Source of the DNA: UBA4427 sp045106235 | GTDB lineage: Bacteria; Myxococcota_A; UBA9160; UBA4427 | Reading direction: 5' to 3' | NCBI GenBank assembly: GCA_045106235.1 | Contig: JBGCEJ010000011.1 | Location: 1 to 64,000 of the forward strand | Length of the DNA stretch: 64,000 bases | Shown: piece by piece, positions 8,436-17,309 of the stretch | Position numbering within the stretch: the stretch's first letter is position 1 | Layout of the letters: each line of letters begins with the position of its first letter | Notes under the pieces: model-generated | What the model was told of the DNA's origin: nothing | What the model saw: only the letters and a program-made list of their open reading frames with translations | The model's database searches: none | Made by a program: the position numbers and the translations under genes

Positions 8436-10109
8436 ATGGGTGAGTGGACGCTCGCAAAGAATGCACAGTTCCCCGGAATGAAGGGGCCCGTTGTGGTCTG
8501 TGTCATGGACGGAGTGGGGATTGGTCGGCAGGATCAGTCGGATGCCGTCTGGCTTGCTCGGACGCCGACCCTCGACCATCTGGCGGCGGCGAGGCCCTCG
8601 CTCACGCTCGCTGCCCACGGGAAATCCGTAGGAATGCCGAGCGATGGCGATATGGGCAATAGCGAAGTGGGGCATAACGCGATCGGCGCGGGACGGATTT
8701 TCGACCAAGGCGCCAAGCTCGTGGCCAACGCGATCAAAGAAGGCACGCTCTTTGAGGGGGAAAAGGCAGGGGCTTGGGAAGCTGTGACCGAGCATGTTCG
8801 GGGGCGGCAGTCGACGCTGCATTTTCTTGGGCTGCTCTCGGATGGGAATGTGCATTCGCATATTGACCATCTCTTCGCGCTTCTGCGGCGCTGCGATCAG
8901 GAGTCGATTGAGCGGGTCCGGGTTCATGTGCTCCTCGATGGGCGGGATGTCTCGGAGACGAGCGCGCTTGGATATGTCGATGCGCTGGAAGAGCTGCTGG
9001 AGACGATTTCGGGAAAGCCGAATCGCGACTACCGCATCGCATCGGGTGGGGGACGGATGACCACGACGATGGATCGGTATGAGGCCGACTGGGCGATGGT
9101 GGAACGGGGTTGGCGAACGCATGTGCTCGGTGAGGCGCGTGCCTTCTCGTCTTGCCGAGGCGCAATCGAAGCTTTCCGGGATGAAGCGCCGGGAATCGGC
9201 GATCAGATGCTGCCGGAGTTCATCGTGGCCGAGGGTGACGGACGTCCGGTGGGTCGGATGGTGGATGGCGATGCGACGATCTTCTTTAATTTTCGAGGGG
9301 ACCGTGCGATTGAAATCAGCCAGGCCTTCGAGGACGACGACTTTTCGAATTTCGACCGGGGCGATCGCCCGGAGGTGCTCTATGTGGGCATGATGGAATA
9401 CGACGGGGATCTTCGCCTTCCGTCGCAATACCTGGTCGCGCCCCCTGCGATCGATCGAACGCTCGGGGAGTTCATCGCCCGGGCAGGCTTGCCTCAGCTC
9501 GCGATTAGCGAGACCCAGAAATTCGGTCACGTGACGTATTTTTGGAATGGCAATCGGAGTGGGGCCTTCGATGAAGAGGTGGAGACCTACGTTGAGATTC
9601 CTTCGGATACGCGCCCCTTCGAGGAGCGGCCTTGGATGAAGGCGGCGGAGATTACGGATCGCTTGATCGATGAACTCCGTACCGGTCGCTATCGCCACGC
9701 AAGGTTGAATTACGCGAACGGCGATATGGTGGGGCATACGGGCCATCACGCCGCCTCGATTCAAGCCGTGGAGGCGGTGGATTTACAGATTGCGCGGCTT
9801 CTTCCGGTGATTGATGCCCTGGACGGAGCTCTGCTTGTGACCGCTGATCACGGCAATGCGGATTGCATGTACGAGATCGATGCAAAAACGGGCGAGCCCA
9901 AGCGGAGTGAGAAGGGCGGCGAGAAGGTGAAGACGAGTCATACGCTGAACCCGGTTCCGCTCTATCTGTATGCGCCTTCACTGACGACCGGCGAACTTCG
10001 TCCGGATGCCGTTAGGCCCGGGCTTGCGAACCTTGCGAGCACAGTGCTTTCTCTGATGGGCTATGCATCCCCCGAAGACTTCGAGCCGGGACTGACGTCT
10101 TTCTCTTAG
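8436..10109 (+). CDS. gpmI: 2,3-bisphosphoglycerate-independent phosphoglycerate mutase, plant-like type
   Basis: Interconverts 3- and 2-phosphoglycerate in glycolysis and gluconeogenesis. ATG 8436 follows GAGGAG at 9 bp spacing, giving 557 residues; the open frame back to 8037 overlaps the divergent M48 gene and is not used. The metal-binding Asp (VMDGVG) is at about residue 25. The nucleophile Ser76 sits in DMGNSEVGHNAIGAGR, and the C-terminal metal site reads TADHGNADCM followed by TSHTLNPVP. Segments such as RVHVLLDGRDV, ASGGGRMTTTMDRYE and GHVTYFWNGNRSG match the longer plant/trypanosomatid-like iPGM subgroup more closely than the ~510-residue E. coli/Bacillus type, as I recall those sequences. 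Confidence 0.95.
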   Translation: MGEWTLAKNAQFPGMKGPVVVCVMDGVGIGRQDQSDAVWLARTPTLDHLAAARPSLTLAAHGKSVGMPSDGDMGNSEVGHNAIGAGRIFDQGAKLVANAIKEGTLFEGEKAGAWEAVTEHVRGRQSTLHFLGLLSDGNVHSHIDHLFALLRRCDQESIERVRVHVLLDGRDVSETSALGYVDALEELLETISGKPNRDYRIASGGGRMTTTMDRYEADWAMVERGWRTHVLGEARAFSSCRGAIEAFRDEAPGIGDQMLPEFIVAEGDGRPVGRMVDGDATIFFNFRGDRAIEISQAFEDDDFSNFDRGDRPEVLYVGMMEYDGDLRLPSQYLVAPPAIDRTLGEFIARAGLPQLAISETQKFGHVTYFWNGNRSGAFDEEVETYVEIPSDTRPFEERPWMKAAEITDRLIDELRTGRYRHARLNYANGDMVGHTGHHAASIQAVEAVDLQIARLLPVIDALDGALLVTADHGNADCMYEIDAKTGEPKRSEKGGEKVKTSHTLNPVPLYLYAPSLTTGELRPDAVRPGLANLASTVLSLMGYASPEDFEPGLTSFS

Positions 10110-10150
10110 GCTTTTCGACTTCTGGACTTCGCGAGGAACGCCTAACGTTG

Positions 10151-10175
10151 GGGTCTCCCGGGTTCTGCGGGACCC
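10151..10175. terminator. Possible bidirectional terminator hairpin
   Basis: GGGTCTCCCG pairs with CGGGACCC across a 7-base loop, with one bulged base. It lies between the convergent ends of gpmI and the marR-like gene. There is no T-run, so Rho-independent activity is uncertain. Confidence 0.35.
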
Positions 10176-10720
10176 TAGAGTGCCTTTGCGAGCGCGTTAA
10201 TCATGCGCGTGAATTCGCTCTGGTCCACATCGCTCAAGGTCTTCTTGATATGCGAGACGAAGTCCAGAACGCCCTCCTTGTAGCGGAGGAGTGCTTCATT
10301 CGCGCTGGGCGTCGCTTCGAGTACGACTGATCGCCGATCATTGGGGTTTGGCGTTCGAGTGACCAAGCCGCGCTCTTCAAGGCGGTCGACAATGGCCGTC
10401 ATCGTGCTGCGCGGTAGGTTGAGATCAACGACGAGGCTCTTGACGCTCGTTGGCCCGGAGGCCGTCAGGAGCGCCACCAAGTCGAGCTCTCTTCCGGAAA
10501 GGCCTGTCGAGGATTCGAGATCGATGCCGCGGAGCCGAAGCTGAAGGCTGCACGAGACGAGTGTTTCGAGAAGCGCGCGGTCGCCGGGGGAGATGTTGAG
10601 GGGGTCTGCGCCGGCGTTGGGGCGCTGATTCTCACTCAGGGTTCCAATCGGGGTGTGCGGGTTCATGGCGTTCTGTGACTCCGGATCCATGATGCGTTGG
10701 GTTTCGTTGAAAGCAGTCAT
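10175..10720 (-). CDS. MarR family transcriptional regulator
   Basis: 181 residues. A winged helix-turn-helix covers about residues 70-150: SGRELDLVALLTASGPTSV, LVVDLNLPRSTMTAIVDRLEERGLV and the wing TPNPNDRRSVVL, which is a textbook MarR wing. The ATG start has a perfect AGGAGG ribosome-binding sequence upstream. The first ~50 residues (rich in Asn, Pro and Gln) are an extension not needed for the fold. MarR proteins sense small aromatic or phenolic ligands and usually repress neighbours. Here the downstream gene is convergent gpmI and the upstream gene is a divergent cysteine-cluster protein, so the target is unclear. Confidence 0.9.
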   Translation of the reverse strand: MTAFNETQRIMDPESQNAMNPHTPIGTLSENQRPNAGADPLNISPGDRALLETLVSCSLQLRLRGIDLESSTGLSGRELDLVALLTASGPTSVKSLVVDLNLPRSTMTAIVDRLEERGLVTRTPNPNDRRSVVLEATPSANEALLRYKEGVLDFVSHIKKTLSDVDQSEFTRMINALAKAL

Positions 10721-10905
10721 GCGGTCCTCCTGTGATGCGGCCCGATTCGTTCGTCCTGCGGGAGGCTTGGGCGAATGCGTTCAGCCGCTTATGTTTGGAG
10801 ATACGCGGCTGCGCGGAAGTTCGGTTACAGGAATCGTTCGAATTTTGAAAAGAGTGGCTGAGAGCGCCTTCAGGGCCAGCGCGCGCCCTTCCGGGGGGGA
10901 TTGGG

Positions 10906-11511
10906 ATGAGTCAGGATCGGAAGGAGGCGACTCGGGGCAGCACCGCGGACGCGGTGATGGATGAGCTCAGGGGGCTGCACGCGGAAATTGATTCTGAGGC
11001 GGCTGCCTTGGCGGCGCTGCACGGCAGCCGGTTGCAATGCAAGCGGGGCTGTCATGGATGCTGCGTTGATGATCTGACGGTCAGTCGAGTCGAAGCGGAG
11101 CGGATTCGGCGAGCGCATCAGGATCTCCTCGAGGGAGGCGAGCCGCATGCGGCGGGGGGCTGCGCATTTCTTGACGAAGACGGCGCCTGCCGGATCTATG
11201 CAGAGCGGCCCTCGGTGTGTCGGTCCCAGGGGCTGCCGCTGCGCTTCTTTTTCGAAGACGAAGCCGGGGAGATTGAGGAAGGGCGCGATCTTTGCCCGCT
11301 CAATGAACCGGGGGGCCCGCCCGTCGACCAGTTGGCCGAGTCAGATTGCTGGCTGATCGGCCCCCACGAGCATCGAATGGGAATGCTCGATGTCGCCTTC
11401 GGTGAGGCGCAGAAGCCGGGCGGCGCGGAAGCCGAGCCCCTTGCCCCTTCAGCGGATCAGGCGGACGGCGATTCAGCGCGGGTGTTTCTGCGTTCGCTTT
11501 TTGCACGCTGA
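10906..11511 (+). CDS. YkgJ-type CxxCxxCC cysteine-cluster protein
   Basis: 201 residues with the UPF0153/YkgJ pattern: CKRGCHGCC near residue 45, then CAFLDEDGACRIYAERPSVCR near 85-105, and a further Cys in DLCPLN. These cysteines probably bind zinc or an Fe-S cluster; the biochemical role of the family is not established. ATG 10906 follows a G-rich stretch (GGGGGGGATT). The stop is 38 bp from the end of the convergent SDR gene. Confidence 0.82.
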   Translation: MSQDRKEATRGSTADAVMDELRGLHAEIDSEAAALAALHGSRLQCKRGCHGCCVDDLTVSRVEAERIRRAHQDLLEGGEPHAAGGCAFLDEDGACRIYAERPSVCRSQGLPLRFFFEDEAGEIEEGRDLCPLNEPGGPPVDQLAESDCWLIGPHEHRMGMLDVAFGEAQKPGGAEAEPLAPSADQADGDSARVFLRSLFAR

Positions 11512-11549
11512 GCTGCCGGGGCGAGACGGGCGAGAGGGGCAAGAAGGGG

Positions 11550-12503
11550 TTAGGCGAGGAATTCCTGTCCAGACCATTCTTCGCTGAGGGACCAAAGGCG
11601 TTCCGCGGCTTCTTCGTCGAGCGCCCAGGACATCACGCCCTGACTCTCGCCGGGCGTATCGATGATCGGAGCGACGCCACAATCTTCGCAGTAGACCCCG
11701 CCCTGGCCATCGAGCTCGGGTGAGACAGCGGCCCACACCGTTGTCGCGGCGCCTTGGGGAATCTGCTTGAACTTCATGGGCTCCGCTTGGGGCCGCATCG
11801 CCGCGAGATCTGCGATGTCTTCCTTGCCCATATGCCGTCCGAGCTCGGTCTGAATCGCACCCGGATGCACGGCGAAAGAGCGGATGCCTCGGTCTCGGTA
11901 GCGCTTGTCGAGGGCCACGCTGAAGAGGACGTTGGCGGTTTTGGCTTGCCCGTAGGCGGTCCACTTGTTGTAGGCCTCCTTCTCGAAGAAGGGATCTTCG
12001 AACCGGAGCGGCGACATGCGATGTCCACCACTCGAGAGGTTGATGATGCGTCCCGGGGCGCCCGCGAGGAGCTGTGGGATAAGGCGCGCGGTCAGTACGA
12101 AATGGCCCAAATGATTGGTCCCGAGCTGGGTATCGAGGCCTTCCGCGGTGCGGCCCAGCGGGCAGGCCATGACGCCGGCGTTGTTGATCAGGCGGTGAAT
12201 CTTCGGGAAGCGCTTGGCGATATCGTCCGCACCTTGGCGAATCGAAGGTAAGTTGGAGAGATCGAGGACCGCGAGCTCGATCTTTGCGTCGGGGACGCTC
12301 TCGCGAATCTGCGCAATCGCTCCTTCGCCCTTCTTGGCGTCACGGACCACGCTCACAATTTCTGCGCCCCGCGCGGCGAGCACCCGGGCAGTTTCCACGC
12401 CGAGGCCGGCCGAGCCGCCGGTAATCACGATGGTTTCGCCGCTGAGGTCGATTTGTCCTGCGGCTTCTTCTGCGCTGGTGTCGGCACCGAATGAGGTGGG
12501 CAT
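11550..12503 (-). CDS. Short-chain dehydrogenase/reductase, WWOX/retinol-dehydrogenase-like
   Basis: 317 residues from the ATG at 12503, which has AAGGAAA upstream; the open frame continues to 12695 without support. The NAD(P)-binding Rossmann motif is IVITGGSAGLGVETAR. The NNAG motif is followed by the catalytic YGQAK, with Ser in the preceding INLSSGGHRM. Residues GTNHLGHFVLTARLIPQLL are typical of the retinol dehydrogenase/WW-domain-oxidoreductase-like SDR branch. A C-terminal segment (GVYCEDCGVAP) carries two nearby cysteines. The substrate is unknown; it probably oxidises or reduces a hydroxyl or keto group on a lipophilic compound. Confidence 0.9.
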   Translation of the reverse strand: MPTSFGADTSAEEAAGQIDLSGETIVITGGSAGLGVETARVLAARGAEIVSVVRDAKKGEGAIAQIRESVPDAKIELAVLDLSNLPSIRQGADDIAKRFPKIHRLINNAGVMACPLGRTAEGLDTQLGTNHLGHFVLTARLIPQLLAGAPGRIINLSSGGHRMSPLRFEDPFFEKEAYNKWTAYGQAKTANVLFSVALDKRYRDRGIRSFAVHPGAIQTELGRHMGKEDIADLAAMRPQAEPMKFKQIPQGAATTVWAAVSPELDGQGGVYCEDCGVAPIIDTPGESQGVMSWALDEEAAERLWSLSEEWSGQEFLA

Positions 12504-12637
12504 CGTCTTGTTTCCTTTTCGGCGTGCGTTGGATTTGAGTTCCGCGGAAGAATAGGACGCTCGCGGAGAGAACGGCAGTCGTTTATGACGGGGAGGCCGG
12601 CGCGCTTCTGGACGGCGAAGGGCTCCCGGGCGGCGGT

Positions 12638-13723
12638 CTAACCCGGGATTTCGGACTCGGGGATGTGGAGAAAGGCGATCCGTCGCCGATTCCACGTGTA
12701 GGTAAGCGCGAGCCCCCCACCCTTGGCTCCATTCTTCTCCGGAGCTGCGATTCCAGCGCTCGCTTCCGTAGGGATAATCGCGGGGTAGGAGAACTCGCCG
12801 GGTTCGGTTTCAAGATCCAGGCGGGTCGGCCAGGTGACGCCATTATCTTCCGAAATCAGCAGCGAAAGCGGTGACCTCTCGGCCCAGTTTCCTTCGACTG
12901 GATTACAGACCAAGGCCAGGCGGTTCTCTCCAAAGCGGGCGAGATCAAGCCCACTATTATTATTGGGCAGCGAGGTGGCGTAGGCGGCGCCAAAACTCCG
13001 ACCATCGTCTGCGGAATCGCTTCGGTAGACGGAGCCATCCGTTGTTCGGAAGAGGGCATGAACTTGTTCTGGGCTCGATTCCCAGAGCGTGGGTTGGATG
13101 AGACCTTTGCCTTGAAAGTTGGATCGGTCGAGCGCGACGTTCGGGGTCGCCTGCCAATGATCGATGCCGTTTGCGCTCCGATCGAAAAAGGCATCCCAGC
13201 GGCGCCAGGTCTCGGTGGAGGCGCCGGCGAGCCAATCGCCGCTTTGGAGTTGAATCGGCGCATTCCGGACAGCGCCCCGTCCGCCCCGGTCTCGAGGGCC
13301 GAGCGGTTTGGCCTTCGACCAGGTTTGCCCACCGTCGTTCGAGCGCTGAAGCCAGGTGACCCAAGAACGAATGCTCTTGCCGACTTTGAACTGCAGCGCG
13401 ATTTCGCGGGCCGGGCCTTGTTGTGGTTCGGAGAGCGCTGAGAGCACGTAGAGGACGGGGTTCCAATGCGGCTCGTCGCTCACCTTGGCGATGCATGCTG
13501 GCGCCGTCCAGGCGGGAGCCGTGGGGCTTGGCGAAGCCGAGCCCGCGGGCGGGCTCGCTCGTCGCGTCGCTGCCCAGATGCCAACATCAGGCTGCCCCTC
13601 TCTGGAACCTCCAAACCAGGCTGCAAGGATTTCTCCAGCGCCGACTTCGCAAAGAGTGGAGGCATGGCACTGGGCAAAAGGCCTCACATCGCCAAAAATG
13701 AACTCGCGCCTCGGGTCAAACAC
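12638..13723 (-). CDS. BNR-repeat sialidase-like (exo-alpha-sialidase fold) protein
   Basis: 361 residues resembling the BNR_2/sialidase superfamily six-bladed propeller. Two Asp-box motifs are visible, SNDGGQTWS and SEDNGVTWP, along with conserved segments HASTLCEVGAGEILAAWFGG and RNAPIQLQSGDWL. The N-terminal AQCHAST/AAWFGG pattern is typical of bacterial and plant glycosyl-hydrolase-like proteins annotated as neuraminidase-like. I see no signal peptide, so it may be cytoplasmic, or the start may be wrong; the GTG start has no ribosome-binding site. Sialidase activity is not shown. Confidence 0.72.
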   Translation of the reverse strand: MFDPRREFIFGDVRPFAQCHASTLCEVGAGEILAAWFGGSREGQPDVGIWAATRRASPPAGSASPSPTAPAWTAPACIAKVSDEPHWNPVLYVLSALSEPQQGPAREIALQFKVGKSIRSWVTWLQRSNDGGQTWSKAKPLGPRDRGGRGAVRNAPIQLQSGDWLAGASTETWRRWDAFFDRSANGIDHWQATPNVALDRSNFQGKGLIQPTLWESSPEQVHALFRTTDGSVYRSDSADDGRSFGAAYATSLPNNNSGLDLARFGENRLALVCNPVEGNWAERSPLSLLISEDNGVTWPTRLDLETEPGEFSYPAIIPTEASAGIAAPEKNGAKGGGLALTYTWNRRRIAFLHIPESEIPG

Positions 13724-13938
13724 GGGTGAAACTCGAAACTAACATCAGCATTTAATGACTCTCCGGCATTTTGTGGGGTTCTCCGTCCCCATCTGTTGTG
13801 CCGCGCCCTCAGGCTTACTCAGGAGAAACGTTGGGGGCAAAGGATCATTCTTGCGGAAAAATGAAGATTCGTGAAGCGGCAACTTGGGTTTCTTAGATCT
13901 GCGGACGATACGCAAGAAGATTTTTCAAGGAGCTCATG

Positions 13939-14601
13939 ATGATTAAGGCTGGCAGTGACATTCTCTTTCAGGAACCGATGTGCGACACGCGTAGATTGCG
14001 TCGTTCCGTAGTCGTCGCGGCGAGCGATACATCGTTCTCGATTCAGTTTGTCGCAGAACCCTTTGAGTTTGACGCCGATCAGGAAGTTCTTTTCTATTTC
14101 AACGGCAAGCGCGAGTTTCTCCAGCAGGTCGGGCGAATCGAAGAGGTGGTTGAGCCTTCAGGGGATGCCGCGGTCTCGGAAGAAGAGAGCGCTGAAGAGT
14201 CTGCTTTGAATGGTGATGCGATCACGTTTACGATTGTTCCGGTCGGAGACGCGATCTCCGCCGAAAGCCGCCAGAACTACCGAGTCAGCACGCTGGCTGC
14301 GAACCTGGAAGCACGTGTCGGCACCGAACAAGGCGTCCCTGTTCAGGATCTCAGCGCGACGGGATTCGCCGTCGTTGCGTCGGAATCTTACGATCTCGGC
14401 CAGGCCGTCGAAGTGGGGATCAAGCATAACGACGAAGAATGTCACGGAACCGCCGTGATTCAGAGCGTTCGGGAATTCGGTCCTGGCCGAATTCGATACG
14501 GAATGCGCGCGATTGAGGGCGATCCGCATACGAGCGTCTTTCTGGCGACCCTGCAGCGTATTTCTCTGGCCGTCCAGCGAGAACAGCTGCAGCGCTCCTA
14601 A
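13939..14601 (+). CDS. PilZ-domain protein (c-di-GMP effector candidate)
   Basis: About 220 residues. The C-terminal half is a PilZ domain with the c-di-GMP-binding pair: RQNYRVS (RxxxR) and, about 45 residues later, DLSATGF (the D/NxSxxG motif). The N-terminal half resembles the YcgR-like beta domain that precedes PilZ in two-domain proteins. AAGGAG lies 6 bp before ATG 13939; ATG 13936, one codon earlier, is also possible. It has its own upstream region of about 210 bp and ends 15 bp from the convergent enoyl-CoA hydratase. It probably links c-di-GMP to motility or surface behaviour. Confidence 0.82.
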   Translation: MIKAGSDILFQEPMCDTRRLRRSVVVAASDTSFSIQFVAEPFEFDADQEVLFYFNGKREFLQQVGRIEEVVEPSGDAAVSEEESAEESALNGDAITFTIVPVGDAISAESRQNYRVSTLAANLEARVGTEQGVPVQDLSATGFAVVASESYDLGQAVEVGIKHNDEECHGTAVIQSVREFGPGRIRYGMRAIEGDPHTSVFLATLQRISLAVQREQLQRS

Positions 14602-14616
14602 CGCTGAGCTGGGTCG

Positions 14617-15450
14617 CTATGAGCCTTTGAAAACCGGCTCCCGCTTCTCCATGAAGGCGAGCATGCCTTCGGCACAGTCATCGCTCGCGGTGCACATGGC
14701 TTGAGCGACGGCTTCGATCTCCAGGGCCTCGTTCATCGAGACGGTCGTTGCGCGATGTAGGCTTTGCTTAATCTGTGCGAGCGCTAGCGGTGGGCGCCCG
14801 GCGAGAATCTGAAGCTTCTTTTCCGCTTCTTCAGCGAGCGTGGCTTCCGGGTAAATCGTCGTGACCAGGCCGAGCGCATGGGCCTCTTCGGCGGGAATCC
14901 AGTCTCCGAAAAAGGCCAGCTCCTTCGCCTTTTGTAGTCCGATCAGACGCGGCAGGATCCAAGATCCGCCGCAGTCGAGGGCGATGCCCCGTTTGACGAA
15001 AATTTCCGAGAACCGTGCGCTGGGCGTTGCGTAAACGAAGTCGCAGACGAAGGCGAGGTTCGCCCCCGCGCCCGCTGCGACGCCCTCAACCAAGGCGATG
15101 ACGGGTTTTGGGAAACGGTGGAGCTCGCGGATGAGGCTGCCGTAAATCCTGTTCATCATGTCGAGGGTGATCGAGACCGCGGAACCCTCTCGGGCCGGCG
15201 CGCCCGGTTCGTCGGGTGCGAGGTCGCCGCCTGAGCAGAATTGCCCTTCGGCACCGCGAATGGACACGACTCGAACTTCGCGGTCGTCTTCCAGCCGCTG
15301 GAGGAGGCGCGTGAGTTCTTCGGCCATCGTCGGGCTCAGCGCATTTCGTTTCGCCGGACGGTTGAGCGTGATTCGGCCGATTGAGTTGGATTTCTCGAAC
15401 AGAAGAGTGCTGAATTCGTTGGTTTCGGCGGATCTTGATTGAGAGGGCAT
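14617..15450 (-). CDS. Enoyl-CoA hydratase/isomerase family protein
   Basis: 277 residues of the crotonase fold. Diagnostic segments are ITLNRPAKRNALS, the oxyanion-hole motif FCSGGDL, and VEGVAAGAGANLAFVCDFVYA with the second oxyanion residue. ALDCGGSWILPRLIG follows: the second catalytic Glu of hydratases is replaced by Cys-Gly here, with Asp just before, so isomerase activity is possible. The ATG start has AAGGAA upstream. It is followed on the same strand by nothing close, and preceded by a SnoaL-like gene 81 bp upstream, so the two may be cotranscribed. Confidence 0.9.
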   Translation of the reverse strand: MPSQSRSAETNEFSTLLFEKSNSIGRITLNRPAKRNALSPTMAEELTRLLQRLEDDREVRVVSIRGAEGQFCSGGDLAPDEPGAPAREGSAVSITLDMMNRIYGSLIRELHRFPKPVIALVEGVAAGAGANLAFVCDFVYATPSARFSEIFVKRGIALDCGGSWILPRLIGLQKAKELAFFGDWIPAEEAHALGLVTTIYPEATLAEEAEKKLQILAGRPPLALAQIKQSLHRATTVSMNEALEIEAVAQAMCTASDDCAEGMLAFMEKREPVFKGS

Positions 15451-15531
15451 GCCGGATTCCTTGCGTTGATGTGAGTCGAAGGCTCGGGCGTGCTTGGGGC
15501 GCAGCCTGCTTGAGGTGCGTCGCGCTCGAGT

Positions 15532-16098
15532 CTAGGAGGTGGTTCGATTACCCGGCTGCAGGGCAGCCAGGAGGGCGTAGAGGGGGTCCGAGCTGTCGCG
15601 CCGGCTCCCCGATTGCGCATCGGGGATCTCCCACCATGCGTCAGCCGGAAGTTGGACCGACCATTCACCAATGGCTTTGCGCGTCGCGATTTTCCATGCG
15701 CCTGCACCGTCGTTCCCACCTGCTCGGCGTTCGAAGCGGTCGAGGTATCGGAAGCCCGTTGCGAGGTTGAGATACGCCTTCTCCTCATCGCTTCGATGTA
15801 TAGAGACGCCCACGGTTTCGACTGCGGCGACGTTGGGGGAGCCGGTCGCGACTTCTTCGAATTCGATGAGGACCTGCCCGACGAGATGCATCGTAAATCG
15901 GTAGCGTGCGGTCAGCTTTCCAACCCAGGCGACGAAGGCGTCCACGTCGCCTGTGAAGCTGCCATGCTCGTCCGTCCCGTCCGGGTGGTAGCAAGCGCGG
16001 ACGCGCTCGAAGTCGCGGCGGTCGATGCCCCGGCAGTATTGGGAGATGACGTCTCTGATCTCTTGCTGGTCGAGGAGTGCGTTCAGGCGCGGGTCCAT
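15532..16098 (-). CDS. SnoaL-like (NTF2-fold) protein
   Basis: 188 residues. The N-terminus is typical of the SnoaL_4 branch: LDQQEIRDVISQYCRGIDRRDFERVRACYHPDGTD, an N-terminal helix pair leading into the NTF2 cone. FTMHLVGQVLIEF and the Trp-Lys (GAWKIATRKAIGEW) strand complete the fold. Family members act as dehydratases, isomerases or hydroxylase-type enzymes on aromatic, steroid or polyketide substrates, and many have no known activity. It lies upstream of the enoyl-CoA hydratase on the same strand and diverges from the luciferase-like genes. Confidence 0.82.
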   Translation of the reverse strand: MDPRLNALLDQQEIRDVISQYCRGIDRRDFERVRACYHPDGTDEHGSFTGDVDAFVAWVGKLTARYRFTMHLVGQVLIEFEEVATGSPNVAAVETVGVSIHRSDEEKAYLNLATGFRYLDRFERRAGGNDGAGAWKIATRKAIGEWSVQLPADAWWEIPDAQSGSRRDSSDPLYALLAALQPGNRTTS

Positions 16099-16236
16099 CT
16101 TGCGAGGCTAGCAGGCCTGAATCGGGCTGGATGCGAGGCCTTTCGCGGAGCTATGCTCTGTTCGAGGCCCGCGACATGCGGGCTGTTTCTTTATTAGCGC
16201 CCGGACGGAGGGCGCTTTCCCGTGTCAGGAGTTCTT

Positions 16237-17262
16237 GTGAGTCAGCCTTCTCTTCGTTTCGGAGTCATGTTTGGTTATTGGGGTGCTCAGCCGCATCCCA
16301 ATTTCGTCGAAATCGCGCAGGAGGCCGAGCGACTGGGCTTTGATTCTGCGTGGAGTGCGGAGGCCTGGGGCTCAGACGCTTTCACGCCGCTCGCTTGGAT
16401 CGGGGCGCATACGAAAAAGATCAAGCTCGGTACTTCAATCGTGCAGATCTCGGCGCGAACGCCGACCTCGACGGCGATGCATGCCCTGACCCTCGACCAT
16501 CTGACCAACGGACGCATGATTCTCGGCTTGGGTGTTTCCGGTCCCCAGGTTGTGGAGGGTTGGTATGGGCAGTCCTTTTCGAAGCCGCTTTCCAGAACGC
16601 GAGAATACATCGACATCATTCGTCAGGTGATGCGGCGGGAGCGCCCGGTGAAAAATGATGGGCCCCATTATCCCCTTCCTTATCTTGGGGAAGGCTCATG
16701 GAAGATGGGCAAGCCGCTTAAGCCGATTACGCATCCCTTGCGGGCTGAATTGCCGATCTATCTTGGGGCCGAGGGGCCGAAGAATGTCGCCCTGGCCGCG
16801 GAAGTCTGTGATGGCTGGATTCCGCTCTGGTACTCGCCGACCCGGGAGGAAGTCTACGCAGACTCGCTCACCCATGCGCCGGATGATTTCGACATCGTCG
16901 TGCCCGCGACGATCAAGGTGACGGATGATCTCGACGCTGCGTACGACGAGCTTCGCCCGATGCTGGGTTTTTACGTCGGCGGAATGGGTTCGAAGGACCG
17001 CAATTTCCATAAGGATCTGATGGGCCGTATGGGTTACCCGGACGAGGCGCAAAAAATTCAGGACCTCTTCTTGTCGGGCGACAAGGGGGGCGCGATTGCC
17101 GCCGTTCCGAATCAGTTTATCGATGACATCATGCTTGTCGGGTCCAAGGAGCGAATTCGGGATCGGCTCCAGGCTTGGAAAGAGAGTAAGGTTCGCACGA
17201 TGCTGATACACGCGGCGGATCCTGAGTCACTCAAGGCGATGGCCGAAATTGTGATGGACTAA
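16237..17262 (+). CDS. LLM-class F420-dependent oxidoreductase (Rv3520c-like)
   Basis: Luciferase-like TIM-barrel flavin/F420 enzyme, about 341 residues. The GTG start at 16237 has AGGAG five bases upstream; the frame opens at 16222. Family segments are FGVMFGYWGAQPHP, AQEAERLGFDSAWSAEAWGSDAFTPLAWIGA, IKLGTSIVQISARTPTSTAMHALTLDHLTNGR and ILGLGVSGPQVVEGWYG. These match the subgroup that includes Mycobacterium Rv3520c. It probably transfers hydride or oxygen to a CoA-bound or lipophilic substrate; cofactor F420 is inferred from the family. The next LLM gene follows after 47 bp on the same strand, so they probably form an operon. Confidence 0.9.
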   Translation: MSQPSLRFGVMFGYWGAQPHPNFVEIAQEAERLGFDSAWSAEAWGSDAFTPLAWIGAHTKKIKLGTSIVQISARTPTSTAMHALTLDHLTNGRMILGLGVSGPQVVEGWYGQSFSKPLSRTREYIDIIRQVMRRERPVKNDGPHYPLPYLGEGSWKMGKPLKPITHPLRAELPIYLGAEGPKNVALAAEVCDGWIPLWYSPTREEVYADSLTHAPDDFDIVVPATIKVTDDLDAAYDELRPMLGFYVGGMGSKDRNFHKDLMGRMGYPDEAQKIQDLFLSGDKGGAIAAVPNQFIDDIMLVGSKERIRDRLQAWKESKVRTMLIHAADPESLKAMAEIVMD

Positions 17263-17309
17263 CATTATGCTGCGGCAGGCCGCAGTAGGCTGAAGCAGAG
17301 GAGGCTTTC

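Noticed and set aside
8298..9764. 488-codon minus-strand frame opposite gpmI
   Set aside because: Shadow of a well-supported gene in GC-rich DNA; no ribosome-binding site or domain.
12638..13723. Part of a sialic acid utilisation cluster
   Set aside because: No nan-type or sugar transport gene nearby.
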